From NCBI RefSeq assembly GCF_030403745.1, contig NZ_JAQMWP010000015.1:1-64000 (forward strand): 64,000 nucleotides of DNA, in the 5' to 3' direction. A program made the translations under genes and the position numbers. This document shows, piece by piece, positions 57,112 to 64,000 of the stretch. Source of the stretch: Streptomyces sp. S.PB5 (GTDB lineage: Bacteria; Actinomycetota; Actinomycetes; Streptomycetales; Streptomycetaceae). The notes beneath the pieces were generated by a model. It saw only the letters and a list, made by a program, of their open reading frames with translations, was not told the DNA's origin and searched no databases. Every line of letters starts with the position of its first letter. Within the stretch, counting starts at the first letter, position 1.

Positions 57112-58709
57112 ACGGGTCCCCCGACGGCCCGGGCCGAGGGCCTCCCGGTCTCGGGCACCGACAGCGCACCGGCGCTCGGCGACACCCGGTCCGTCACCCA
57201 GCGCTCCTGGTCCGACCCGTCCCGCACCTTGACGACGATGTCGGCGTCCGCCGTCCCGTTGGTGGAGGTCAGGGCGAGCTGTTCGTCCCAGCGGGTGAGC
57301 AACTCGCCCTGCACGGTGATGTCGTAGCGCACGTCGTCGGCGCGCTTGTTCTTGTCGTCCGCACAGGCGCCGAGGACCACCACACCGGCGTCCACGTGGG
57401 AGTCGAGGCACAGATCGGGGTCCGCGGCGCTGCGCAGCAGTCCGTCGACCTCGTACGTCCACTTCTGGGTCTCGGCGTCCGAGCAGGCCTCCAGCTCGGT
57501 GCCGGCGCCCTTCCTCACCTCACCCCGGATGTCGAGGCAGAGGTCGGCGCCCACGTTCCGCAGCCGGGACTGCCTGGGGATGATGGGGAGTTGGGCGGTG
57601 CCCGGCGGCGAGGTGGCCACGCCTCCCGAGGCCGACCGGCCGCCCTCGGAGGCGCTGGAGGAGGCGATCGGCTCGGCGCCGTCGTCGTCCGACCACAGGT
57701 TCGTGGCCAGCACGCCGGCGATCAGCCCGGCGGAGGCCAGCCCCACTCCGGTGAGCAGTACACGTGAGGGTCGCTGTCCCTCCGGCGGACGGCGGCCGGG
57801 GGTGGGGATGCGGGAGAGCAGACCCCGGCGTCCGCCGCCGTGCCGGGCGCCACCGCGGGCGCGCGGCCCGGACTCGGTGCGGCCGGAGCGCGATTCGAGG
57901 TAGCGGCGGGCGCCCCAGCCGAGGACCGCTTCGGCGAGCAGTACGCCCAGCCCGCCCTCGAAATGACTCAGTTGTTCGGCGGCGAAACGGCAGTAGCTGC
58001 ACTCGGCCAGATGCTGCTGGACATCCGGCAGCAGGGCTCCGCCCCGGCGTATCGGGACGTCCAGGAGACGGTTGTAGAACCGGCAATCCTTGGTGGGCGC
58101 GAGTTCTCTATGGGCATGTACACAGCCCTCGCGGAATTTTTCACGCGCCTGTTCGAGTGCGGCCGACGCGGTGTCGGTATCCATGCCGAGCAGAGCGGCG
58201 GGGACGGCAATCGGCTCGGCCTCGACCTCGGTGTGCCAGAGCACACAGCGGGCGAGTCCGGGCAGCGCCTGGAATGAGCGCTCGGCGAGTTTCCGGTTTT
58301 CGGGCGTCATGAACTTCGCGGCCCGCATACCGCGACCGCCGGCCGGTTTCCCGAGGTCCGGCAGAACGCCGGATATCCGGTCCTCAGCGGACCACTCGCG
58401 GATCATGTCGCGAACGCGCACCAGAAGCGTCGGGCGCAGTGCGGTGGCCGGTTCGCCGAGCGCCAGCCGGTCCAGGACCTGGTGGAAGGCGGCCGCGGTC
58501 ACCATGGAGGCGACGTCGGAACGGGCGGCGAGACAGATGACGGCGTACTCGTGGACGGGCGGCCAGTGCCGCGCCATCAGCAGCGCGGCCGACCGGGCCG
58601 CCTCACCGTCCGGACGCCCCCTGAGCCGGCCGGCCAGATCGTCGTCGGATTCCCCCGCGACTCCGCCGGGCGGCGGGTAAGGAGGGTGAGGGGGGTGGGG
58701 GGTGGGCAC
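57108..58709 (-). CDS. Membrane protein with zinc-finger-like and ricin-type lectin regions
   Basis: A 533-residue protein. Residues 20-220 are helical, reminiscent of the sigma-70-related N-termini of some streptomycete proteins. A zinc-finger-like motif HLAECSYCRFAAEQLSHFEG (about 230-250) resembles that of ZAS anti-sigma factors. A basic linker leads to a single transmembrane helix (VLLTGVGLASAGLIAGVLAT, about 315-335). A secreted Ser/Gly linker and a ricin-B/beta-trefoil-like region follow (VGADLCLDIRGEVRKGAGTE, LCLDSHVDAGVVVLGACAD). GTG 58709 is preceded by AAGGAA. It could couple outside carbohydrate sensing to inside regulation; that is inference. Confidence 0.82.
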   Translation of the reverse strand: MPTPHPPHPPYPPPGGVAGESDDDLAGRLRGRPDGEAARSAALLMARHWPPVHEYAVICLAARSDVASMVTAAAFHQVLDRLALGEPATALRPTLLVRVRDMIREWSAEDRISGVLPDLGKPAGGRGMRAAKFMTPENRKLAERSFQALPGLARCVLWHTEVEAEPIAVPAALLGMDTDTASAALEQAREKFREGCVHAHRELAPTKDCRFYNRLLDVPIRRGGALLPDVQQHLAECSYCRFAAEQLSHFEGGLGVLLAEAVLGWGARRYLESRSGRTESGPRARGGARHGGGRRGLLSRIPTPGRRPPEGQRPSRVLLTGVGLASAGLIAGVLATNLWSDDDGAEPIASSSASEGGRSASGGVATSPPGTAQLPIIPRQSRLRNVGADLCLDIRGEVRKGAGTELEACSDAETQKWTYEVDGLLRSAADPDLCLDSHVDAGVVVLGACADDKNKRADDVRYDITVQGELLTRWDEQLALTSTNGTADADIVVKVRDGSDQERWVTDRVSPSAGALSVPETGRPSARAVGGPV

Positions 58710-59248
58710 TGAGCGGATTCCTTCCCACGCACGGGTGACTCAGAGAAGTTCTGCTCGCCGGAAAGGCCCCGGGGATTGGTGTATACCTTTTTGGCGAGGC
58801 GCGAGGAGTACGAATTCACCAACGACTCGTCCGCCCGGGTCCCCCACCGGACGAAAGAAGACCCGGCCATTACCCCCCGCACGGGTAGTTCACCCTTGCA
58901 CAACACAGTCATGACCAACAAGGCACTTGAGCAACATCCGCACCGTTGAAAGAAAGTCAGAAACGGTCGCGGCGCAGGTCGCGGGCGCCAGATTTCACGA
59001 TTTCAGGCGCCCCGTGTGAAACCCGCGCACGCGCCGGAGCGTTGCGCACGCTCCCGGCGCGCACTCCCCCGTAGTGCACTGGGTACCGGCCCCTCGGAGG
59101 CCACGCACAGGACGGCGGCTCTCCTGTGCGCAACGGCCGCCGGCCCCGATCCTCCCGCCCTCGGTCGGCGGCCCCGAGGGGGGAACGGGGCCGGCCCGGC
59201 CGGGGGCGGGAGCCCTGAGCGTGCGGCGCCGCTCTCTGTGCCGAGCCG
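58710..59248. other. Gene-free interval between lectin-like gene and toxin gene
   Basis: No convincing gene lies in these 539 bases. An AT-richer stretch at 58770-58960 (including TGTATACCTTTTTGG and TTGAAAGAAAGTC) should hold the promoter of the gene ending at 57108. A 10-base-pair inverted repeat GCCGGCCCCG (59139-59148) and CGGGGCCGGC (59186-59195) lies about 55 bases past the toxin stop and may end the toxin-antitoxin transcript. Confidence 0.4.
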
Positions 59249-59626
59249 CTATATCTGCCAGGAGCGCAGCCGGTCGGCCGCCCCGTAGACGTCCGTCTTG
59301 CCGGAGAGCAGATCGCGGGCGAGGTCGACGAGGGCGCCGTAGGGCGGGTCGATGCCGACGTCGCTGACGAACATGTACGCCACGGCCGTCGCACAGGCGA
59401 ACCGGGCGTTGGCCGACGGCAGGGGCTTGAGCAGCGTGAGGGTGTGCAGCAGGGCGGCGGCCCGCCAGGCCGGGTCGGAGTCCACGCCCAGGCGCGGCGG
59501 GTCGACGCGATGGCGCGCGACGGCGGCCACTAACGCGGAGAAGTCGTTGATCGTGGGCTGGTCGGGCAGGACCTCTTCGTGACGCTGGAGCAGCCAGGGC
59601 ACGTCGATGTGGACGACGGGAGCCAT
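59249..59626 (-). CDS. Doc/Fic-like toxin with degenerate active-site motif
   Basis: A 125-residue helical protein resembling the toxin component of fic-type toxin-antitoxin pairs. Its alpha-helical layout follows Doc (AALLHTLTLLKPLPSANARF, then FACATAVAYMFVSDVGIDPP). The canonical HxFx(D/E)GN(G/K)R loop is replaced by KPLPSANAR: the catalytic His and the phosphate-binding Gly are missing. Activity, if any, is probably altered. ATG 59626 lies three bases after the antitoxin stop, so the two are cotranscribed. Assignment rests on fold-level resemblance and the neighbour. Confidence 0.7.
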   Translation of the reverse strand: MAPVVHIDVPWLLQRHEEVLPDQPTINDFSALVAAVARHRVDPPRLGVDSDPAWRAAALLHTLTLLKPLPSANARFACATAVAYMFVSDVGIDPPYGALVDLARDLLSGKTDVYGAADRLRSWQI

Positions 59627-59629
59627 CGG

Positions 59630-59875
59630 TCAGACGACCCGCCCCTCGCCCTTGACGGCTGGTTCGTCGTCGGGGAAGGCGGCGGCGAACTCGTCGGCGT
59701 GAGAGGCGAAGAACCGCCGGAACGCCTCCGCGCCCTCCTGGAGGGCACGGTGCCGTGCGATGTCGGCCGCGGCCGCCTCCCGCACGAGGGCCTTCATCGA
59801 CGTACCGCGCTCCTTGGCGATCTGCCGCAGGTCCTCTAGCTCGCGGTCACTGAACTCCACGTTGAGAGCTGGCAT
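59630..59875 (-). CDS. Antitoxin (ribbon-helix-helix-like) of Doc/Fic-type pair
   Basis: An 81-residue protein with MPALNVEFSDRELEDLRQIA followed by KERGTSMKALVREAAAADIA, a typical ribbon-helix-helix DNA-binding unit. The C-terminal FRRFFASHADEFAAAFPDDE is probably the toxin-binding tail. ATG 59875 is preferred because the ribbon strand begins there; a longer frame to 60124 has no ribosome site. It precedes the toxin gene by three bases and should autorepress the operon as a complex. Confidence 0.75.
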   Translation of the reverse strand: MPALNVEFSDRELEDLRQIAKERGTSMKALVREAAAADIARHRALQEGAEAFRRFFASHADEFAAAFPDDEPAVKGEGRVV

Positions 59876-60012
59876 GCCCTTCACGGTACCGCTGAGGTAC
59901 TTACTCGTAAATAGCTCCTGGTCAGAGCGACCTTCGCGGGGTACCACGGGACAAGAACGCCATGTCCGATTCCCGCCAGCACGGGCCCGTCCCGAGCAGC
60001 AGACTCGTACCC

Positions 60013-60513
60013 ATGACGACACACACGGCCTACACGACGTACCGCAGCCCGCTCGGCGAACTGCTCCTGGTGGGCGGGGAGTCGGGGCTCGCCTCGCTGT
60101 CGATGCCGGGGCAGCGGGGCGCACCCGCCGTCCGTCCGGAGTGGCGGCGCGACGACACCCTCTTCACCGAGGCCGAGGAGCAGCTCGACGCCTACTTCGC
60201 CGGCCGGCTCACCCGCTTCGAGCTGCGCTTCGACGTGCGCGGGACCGAGTTCCAGCAGCGCGTGTGGCGGGAGCTCGACACCGTCCCGTACGGCACCACG
60301 ACCACCTACGGCACGCTCGCCGCGCGGCTCGGTGTGGCACGGGCCGACACCCCGGCGGTGGGCGCCGCGCTCGGCGCCAATCCGCTGCTGATCGTGCGGC
60401 CCTGCCACCGGGTGATCGGCGCCGACGGTTCGATGCGCGGTTACGCGGGCGGGGTGGAGCGCAAGGTCGGGCTGCTCACGCACGAGGGTGCGCTGCAGCC
60501 GACACTCGTCTGA
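60013..60513 (+). CDS. ogt: Methylated-DNA-protein-cysteine methyltransferase
   Basis: A 166-residue suicide repair protein that transfers the alkyl group from O6-alkylguanine to its own Cys131 in the motif IVRPCHRVIG. RGTEFQQRVWRELDTVPYG and TTTTYGTLAARLG form the DNA-binding winged helix with the Arg finger region. The start at ATG 60013 gives the usual length; an earlier in-frame ATG (59962) would add 17 non-conserved residues. A 2OG-Fe(II) oxygenase gene follows after 14 bases, suggesting an alkylation-damage operon. Confidence 0.93.
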   Translation: MTTHTAYTTYRSPLGELLLVGGESGLASLSMPGQRGAPAVRPEWRRDDTLFTEAEEQLDAYFAGRLTRFELRFDVRGTEFQQRVWRELDTVPYGTTTTYGTLAARLGVARADTPAVGAALGANPLLIVRPCHRVIGADGSMRGYAGGVERKVGLLTHEGALQPTLV

Positions 60514-60527
60514 AGGGAGGTACCGAC

Positions 60528-61250
60528 ATGACGCCCACCCTCACCCAGGCCCGGCGGCGCGTCGCCAGGACCGACTGGGACGCGCTCGCCGCCGGACTCG
60601 ACGCGCACGGCAGCGCGCCGACCGAGGAGTTGCTGACGCCCGGCGAATGCCGTGACCTCGCGGCGCTGTACGAGAAGCCGGAGCTGTTCCGTACGGCGGT
60701 CGATCTGGCCCGGCACCGCTTCGGCGCGGGCGAGTACCGGTACTTCACCCACGACCTGCCCGCCCCGGTGGCAGCCCTGCGGGCCGCGCTCTATCCGCGG
60801 CTGCTGCCGGTCGCCCGTGACTGGGCGGCCCGGCTCGGCCGCCCGGCGCCGTGGCCGGACTCCCTCGACGAGTGGCTGGAGCGGTGTCACGCGGCCGGAC
60901 AGGACCGTTCGGCGCAGATCCTGCTGCGCTACGGGGAGGGCGACTGGAACGCACTGCACCGCGACGTGTTCGGCGAACTGGTCTTCCCGCTCCAGGTGGT
61001 GGTCGGGCTCGACGCGTACGGCACCGACTACACCGGCGGTGAGTTCCTGATGGTCGAGCAGCGGCCCAGGGCCCAGTCGCGCGGCACCTCGACCGTGCTG
61101 CGGCAGGGCCACGGCCTGGTGTTCACCACCCGCGACCGGCCGGTACGCACCAAGCGCGGCTGGTCGGCCGGGGCGATGCGGCACGGGGTGAGCACGGTGC
61201 GCTCGGGTCACCGGCGTGCGCTGGGGCTCGTCTTCCACGACGCGTCGTAG
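60528..61250 (+). CDS. 2-oxoglutarate/Fe(II)-dependent oxygenase
   Basis: A 240-residue member of the 2OG-Fe(II) dioxygenase superfamily. Iron ligands are His144 and Asp146 (ALHRDVFGEL) and the distal His219 (RHGVSTVRSGHRR); Arg in the latter segment should bind 2-oxoglutarate. The double-stranded beta-helix strands QVVVGLDAYGTDYTGGEFL lie between. GAAGGGAGG precedes ATG 60528. It is adjacent to ogt in the same direction, so a role in DNA or RNA dealkylation like AlkB is attractive, but the sequence is not a close AlkB match. Confidence 0.85.
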   Translation: MTPTLTQARRRVARTDWDALAAGLDAHGSAPTEELLTPGECRDLAALYEKPELFRTAVDLARHRFGAGEYRYFTHDLPAPVAALRAALYPRLLPVARDWAARLGRPAPWPDSLDEWLERCHAAGQDRSAQILLRYGEGDWNALHRDVFGELVFPLQVVVGLDAYGTDYTGGEFLMVEQRPRAQSRGTSTVLRQGHGLVFTTRDRPVRTKRGWSAGAMRHGVSTVRSGHRRALGLVFHDAS

Positions 61251-61285
61251 GCCCAACGCCCGCCAACCAGCGCGGCCAGGGCCTC

Positions 61286-61894
61286 CTAGGGGCGGGCCCA
61301 CAGCCCCTTCCTCCGGTAACTCCCCTCCCAGAACAGCCGGTTGAGAACCCGCACGGGCGGCGGCATGGAACCGAAGAAGCGGGCGCGGTCCGCGGGCGGG
61401 GCGCCGTCCGTGACCCAGGGCACGAACACGGCGGCTCCCCGCAGCCCCTGCACCTCGCGCATCCGGCCGGTGAAGGCGCCCCAGTCGGCGGGCGTGAGGA
61501 CGTCCTGGATCAGCGGCAGGGCGCTGTCCTCCTCGTGCTTGAGATGGTCGTCCAGCGTGGCGCTCAACGCCCGTACCAGGTCCGGAAGTTCGGCGGCACG
61601 TTCGGTGAGTGCGGTGTCGACGGCCGCGAGCAGCGGGTCGATGCGGGCGTGCTCGGCCTCCATCTCGTCGAGGAGGGCGAGATCGCGCGGGCGGCCCGCC
61701 GCGCGGTCCCGGACCCGCGGCCACAGGTCACTGTCCTCGGCGGTGTGGTGGATGTGGAGCTGATGCGTGAAGTTCTCCCAGCCGGTGCGGACCGGGGCGG
61801 TGTCCGCGCGCCCTTCGGCGACCGCGGCGGCGAGGCGCTCCAGATCGCGCCGGAAGGCGTCGTGGGAGGCGTACATCGCGGTGAGGTCGATCAT
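61286..61894 (-). CDS. Hemerythrin HHE-domain protein
   Basis: A 202-residue protein with a four-helix hemerythrin-like fold binding a diiron site. Candidate ligands are in YASHDAFRRDL, HQLHIHHTAED, EMEAEHARIDPLL and DHLKHEEDSALPLI, following the H...HxxxE...H...HxxxD/E pattern. The C-terminal 60 residues are a non-conserved extension. Members sense or bind oxygen or nitric oxide. It is divergent from the ECF41 sigma gene with a 154-base shared region that contains direct repeats. Confidence 0.87.
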   Translation of the reverse strand: MIDLTAMYASHDAFRRDLERLAAAVAEGRADTAPVRTGWENFTHQLHIHHTAEDSDLWPRVRDRAAGRPRDLALLDEMEAEHARIDPLLAAVDTALTERAAELPDLVRALSATLDDHLKHEEDSALPLIQDVLTPADWGAFTGRMREVQGLRGAAVFVPWVTDGAPPADRARFFGSMPPPVRVLNRLFWEGSYRRKGLWARP

Positions 61895-61966
61895 CTTCCC
61901 TCCTCGGTGTGGAATCTGCCTTCAAGAGGAGGGGCCGGCCGTCGAACGTGACGCGGTGAGGCATAG

Positions 61967-62014
61967 GTCACATTCGGGCCTCCTCATGTCACATTCGGGC
62001 CCCCGCCGGGTGTC
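61967..62014 (+). promoter_or_regulatory. Predicted ECF41-type promoter and direct repeats
   Basis: GTCACATTCGGGCC occurs twice (61967-61980 and 61988-62001), 21 bases apart, or two helical turns. The second copy forms TGTCACA (61987-61993), followed after 17 bases by TGTC (62011-62014). This resembles the ECF41 promoter consensus as I remember it (TGTCACA, then CGTC). The sigma gene probably activates itself. The repeat could also bind a regulator of the divergent hemerythrin gene. Confidence 0.5.
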
Positions 62015-62048
62015 GCAGTGGTGAACGCGTCACTGGGGAGGCCCGCGC

Positions 62049-62966
62049 ATGTCCGAGAGTTCCGCACCTGCCACCGACAAGGCCACCGACGTCTTCGTCG
62101 ACCATCGCGAGCTGCTGTTCGGCCTGGTCTACAACATGCTCGGCAGCGTCGCCGACACGGAGGACGTCCTCCAGGAGACCTGGCTGTCCTGGACGTCCCG
62201 CAATCAGGGCGAGCCCCTGGAGGGGATCACCAACCCCCGCGCGTACCTCGTCCGTATCGCGGTCAACCACGCCCTGAGCCGCCGCGCCGCGATCAGCCGC
62301 CGCCGGGAGACCTATGTCGGCCCCTGGCTGCCCGAGCCCCTGGTGGCCGAGGGCGGCGCCGAGGATCCCGCGCTGCGCACCGAGTCCGTGTCGATGGCGA
62401 TGCTGGTGGTCCTGGAGTCCCTCACCCCGCTGGAACGGGCGGTGTTCGTGCTCAACGAGGTGTTCGGGTACGCCCACACCGAGATCGCGGACATCATCGA
62501 GCGCACCCCGGCGGCCGTACGGCAGCTCGCGCACCGGGCGCGCGGACATGTGCACGCCCGCAGGCCGCTGTACCAGGCCCATCCGCGCGTCCGCCGGGAG
62601 GCGACCGAACGTTTCGTGGAGGCCACGCTCGGCGGGGACATCGCCGCGCTGATGGAGATCCTCGCCCCCGACGTCACGGTGTGGACGGACGGTGGCGGCA
62701 ACCGCCAGGCGGCGGGACTGCGCCCGGTGCACGGCCGGGACAAGGTGGTCCGCCTCATCTCCGGCTTCCGGGACCGGGGCCTGAAGAAGAACCTCGACCT
62801 GCGCTACCGCAGCGTCAACGGCGACGACGCGGCCGTGCTGTTCGAGGGCGACGAGCCGTACGCGGTGATGGTCATGGACCTCACACCCGAGGGCGACCGG
62901 GTCTCCGACGTCTACATCGTGACCAACCCCGAGAAGCTCACCCATGTGCACAAGGAGGAACAGTGA
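62049..62966 (+). CDS. sigJ: ECF41-family RNA polymerase sigma factor (SigJ-like)
   Basis: A 305-residue extracytoplasmic-function sigma factor. Region 2 is visible as LLFGLVYNMLGSVADTEDVL, region 4 as LTPLERAVFVLNEVFGYAHT. The linker motif WLPEP (GPWLPEPLV, about residue 93) and the C-terminal SnoaL-like domain with DGGGN (about 217) identify the ECF41 group, where this extension regulates activity in place of an anti-sigma factor. GGGGAGG precedes ATG 62049. The stop overlaps the start of a cytochrome b gene, an unusual partner for ECF41. Confidence 0.9.
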   Translation: MSESSAPATDKATDVFVDHRELLFGLVYNMLGSVADTEDVLQETWLSWTSRNQGEPLEGITNPRAYLVRIAVNHALSRRAAISRRRETYVGPWLPEPLVAEGGAEDPALRTESVSMAMLVVLESLTPLERAVFVLNEVFGYAHTEIADIIERTPAAVRQLAHRARGHVHARRPLYQAHPRVRREATERFVEATLGGDIAALMEILAPDVTVWTDGGGNRQAAGLRPVHGRDKVVRLISGFRDRGLKKNLDLRYRSVNGDDAAVLFEGDEPYAVMVMDLTPEGDRVSDVYIVTNPEKLTHVHKEEQ

Positions 62967-64000
62967 GCGGCGAACGCGTTGCCGACTGGTTCGACGGCCG
63001 GCTCGGCATCCACTCCTTCGGGAAGAAGTACCTGCGCAAGGTCTTCCCGGACCACTGGTCCTTCCTGCTCGGTGAGATCTGCCTGTACAGCTTCGTCGTA
63101 CTGGTCCTCACCGGCGTATGGCTGACGCTGTTCTTCCATCCGTCGATGAACGAGGTGACGTACCAGGGCAGTTACGTCCCCCTCAACGGGGTGCGCATGT
63201 CCGAGGCGTACGCCTCCACCCTGGACATCAGCTTCGATGTGCGCGGCGGGCTGCTGATCCGGCAGCTGCACCACTGGGCGGCGCTGGTGTTCATCGCCGG
63301 GATGCTGATGCACATGATGCGGCACTTCTTCACCGGGTCGTTCCGCAAGCCGCGCGAGGTCAACTGGCTGTTCGGCTGGACCCTGCTGCTCCTCGGTCTG
63401 TTCGAGGGGCTCTTCGGGTACTCGCTGCCGGACGACCTGCTGTCGGGGACCGGGCTGAGGTTCGTCGACGGGGCGATCCTGTCGGTGCCGATCGTGGGGA
63501 CGTATCTGTCGTTCTTCATCTTCGGCGGCGAGTTCCCGGGCGACGACATCGTGGCCCGTTTCTACTCGCTGCACATCCTGGTGATCCCGGGCATCATGGC
63601 GGCGCTCGTCGTGGCGCATCTGATCCTGGTCGTCTACCACAAGCACACCCAGTTCGCCGGGCCGGGCCGGACCGAACGCAACGTCGTGGGCGCCCCGTTC
63701 TTCCCGGTGTACCTCGCGAAGGCGGGCGGATTCTTCTTCCTGGTCTTCGGGGTGCTCACGGTCATCGCGGCCGTGGCGAGCATCAACCCGGTCTGGAGTT
63801 ACGGCCCTTACCGCGCCGACCAGGTCTCGACGGGCGCCCAGCCCGACTGGTACCTGGGCTTCGCGGAGGGGCTGGTGCGGGTGATGCCCGGCTGGGAGAT
63901 CGACCTCGGGGGCCACACCCTCGTCCTCGGGGTGCTGATCCCGATCGTGGTGTTCCCGCTGCTGCTGGTCCTCATCGGGGTCTACCCGTTCATCGAGGCC
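62963..64000 (+). CDS. qcrB: Cytochrome bc1 complex cytochrome b subunit (3' truncated by window edge)
   Basis: The first 346 codons of a cytochrome b gene, open to the window end. GTG 62963 overlaps the sigma-factor stop (GTGA), with AAGGAGGAA just upstream. Haem-ligating histidines are present as two pairs: QLHHWAALVF and MHMMRHFF in one pair of helices, and FYSLHILVIPG and VVAHLILVVYHKH in the other. Eight or so hydrophobic helices are visible. The motif DWYLGFAEGLVRVMPGWE (a PDWY-type quinol-site element) follows. Streptomyces usually encodes qcrB with qcrC and qcrA; here it follows a sigma gene instead, so it may be a second, stress-induced copy. Confidence 0.93.
   Translation, partial: MSGERVADWFDGRLGIHSFGKKYLRKVFPDHWSFLLGEICLYSFVVLVLTGVWLTLFFHPSMNEVTYQGSYVPLNGVRMSEAYASTLDISFDVRGGLLIRQLHHWAALVFIAGMLMHMMRHFFTGSFRKPREVNWLFGWTLLLLGLFEGLFGYSLPDDLLSGTGLRFVDGAILSVPIVGTYLSFFIFGGEFPGDDIVARFYSLHILVIPGIMAALVVAHLILVVYHKHTQFAGPGRTERNVVGAPFFPVYLAKAGGFFFLVFGVLTVIAAVASINPVWSYGPYRADQVSTGAQPDWYLGFAEGLVRVMPGWEIDLGGHTLVLGVLIPIVVFPLLLVLIGVYPFIEA

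Noticed and set aside
1..64000. tRNA genes, CRISPR arrays, insertion sequences, attachment sites
   Set aside because: No cloverleaf sequence ending in a TTC-type arm, no regularly spaced repeats and no transposase or integrase motifs were noticed on either strand.

Overview
The window is a 64 kb stretch of a high-GC actinobacterial chromosome, almost certainly Streptomyces. The evidence is very GC-rich third codon positions, frequent GTG and TTG starts, ATGA/GTGA stop-start overlaps, a SapB/AmfS-type morphogen locus, a subtilisin-inhibitor gene, SpoIIE-type phosphatases, a form II CO-dehydrogenase-type cluster and a copy of the short interspersed repeat common between Streptomyces genes. I saw no rRNA, tRNA, insertion sequence, prophage or CRISPR array. 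Nothing suggests a recent island; the accessory content lies in small operons.

Layout. 1-823: the end of a cytochrome c oxidase subunit I gene and a small coupled membrane protein. 991-8413: an MGT-type glycosyltransferase, a TetR regulator, a secreted beta-propeller protein, a secreted GH5 endoglycoceramidase-like enzyme and a TetM/OtrA-type ribosomal protection protein. 8675-16174: a tightly overlapping cox operon (coxS-coxL-coxM-coxD-coxE-xdhC-coxG) for a molybdenum hydroxylase and its maturation. 16504-21776: a phosphoesterase, a family 2 glycosyltransferase, a methyltransferase and rfbB with a truncated rfbD remnant. 21840-34138: a ramCSAB/ramR (amf) class III lanthipeptide locus flanked on both sides by large PP2C (SpoIIE-type) phosphatases. 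34308-36263: an S1 protease with a repetitive acidic tail, and a thioesterase.

36763-42968: a compact export operon consisting of a double-glycine leader peptide with no cysteine in its putative core, a terminator-like hairpin, an HlyD-type adaptor and two NHLP/NHLM-family ABC transporters, one with a C39 peptidase. No recognisable modification enzyme lies within it. I regard this as the best candidate for an undescribed system. 42969-46928: hydrolase/ArsR/SRPBCC genes opposite an MFS pump with paired operator-like palindromes, then a membrane methyltransferase. 46968-53095: Ppx/GppA, a low-complexity small protein, a haem-oxygenase-fold protein, a HemK-like methyltransferase, a CDGSH protein, a STAS-domain protein, a subtilisin-inhibitor-like protein and two uncharacterised proteins. 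53300-58709: an NCS1 permease, a lactate 2-monooxygenase-like enzyme coupled to a D-2-hydroxyacid dehydrogenase, and a zinc-finger/transmembrane/ricin-like protein. 59249-64000: a Doc/Fic-like toxin-antitoxin pair, ogt with a 2OG-Fe(II) oxygenase, a hemerythrin, and an ECF41 sigma gene overlapping a qcrB-type cytochrome b gene that runs off the window.

Several convergent gene pairs and operon ends are separated by long perfect hairpins (4428, 19126, 34255, 36991, 46378). Functions are assigned from motifs and remembered family features; no database search was run.
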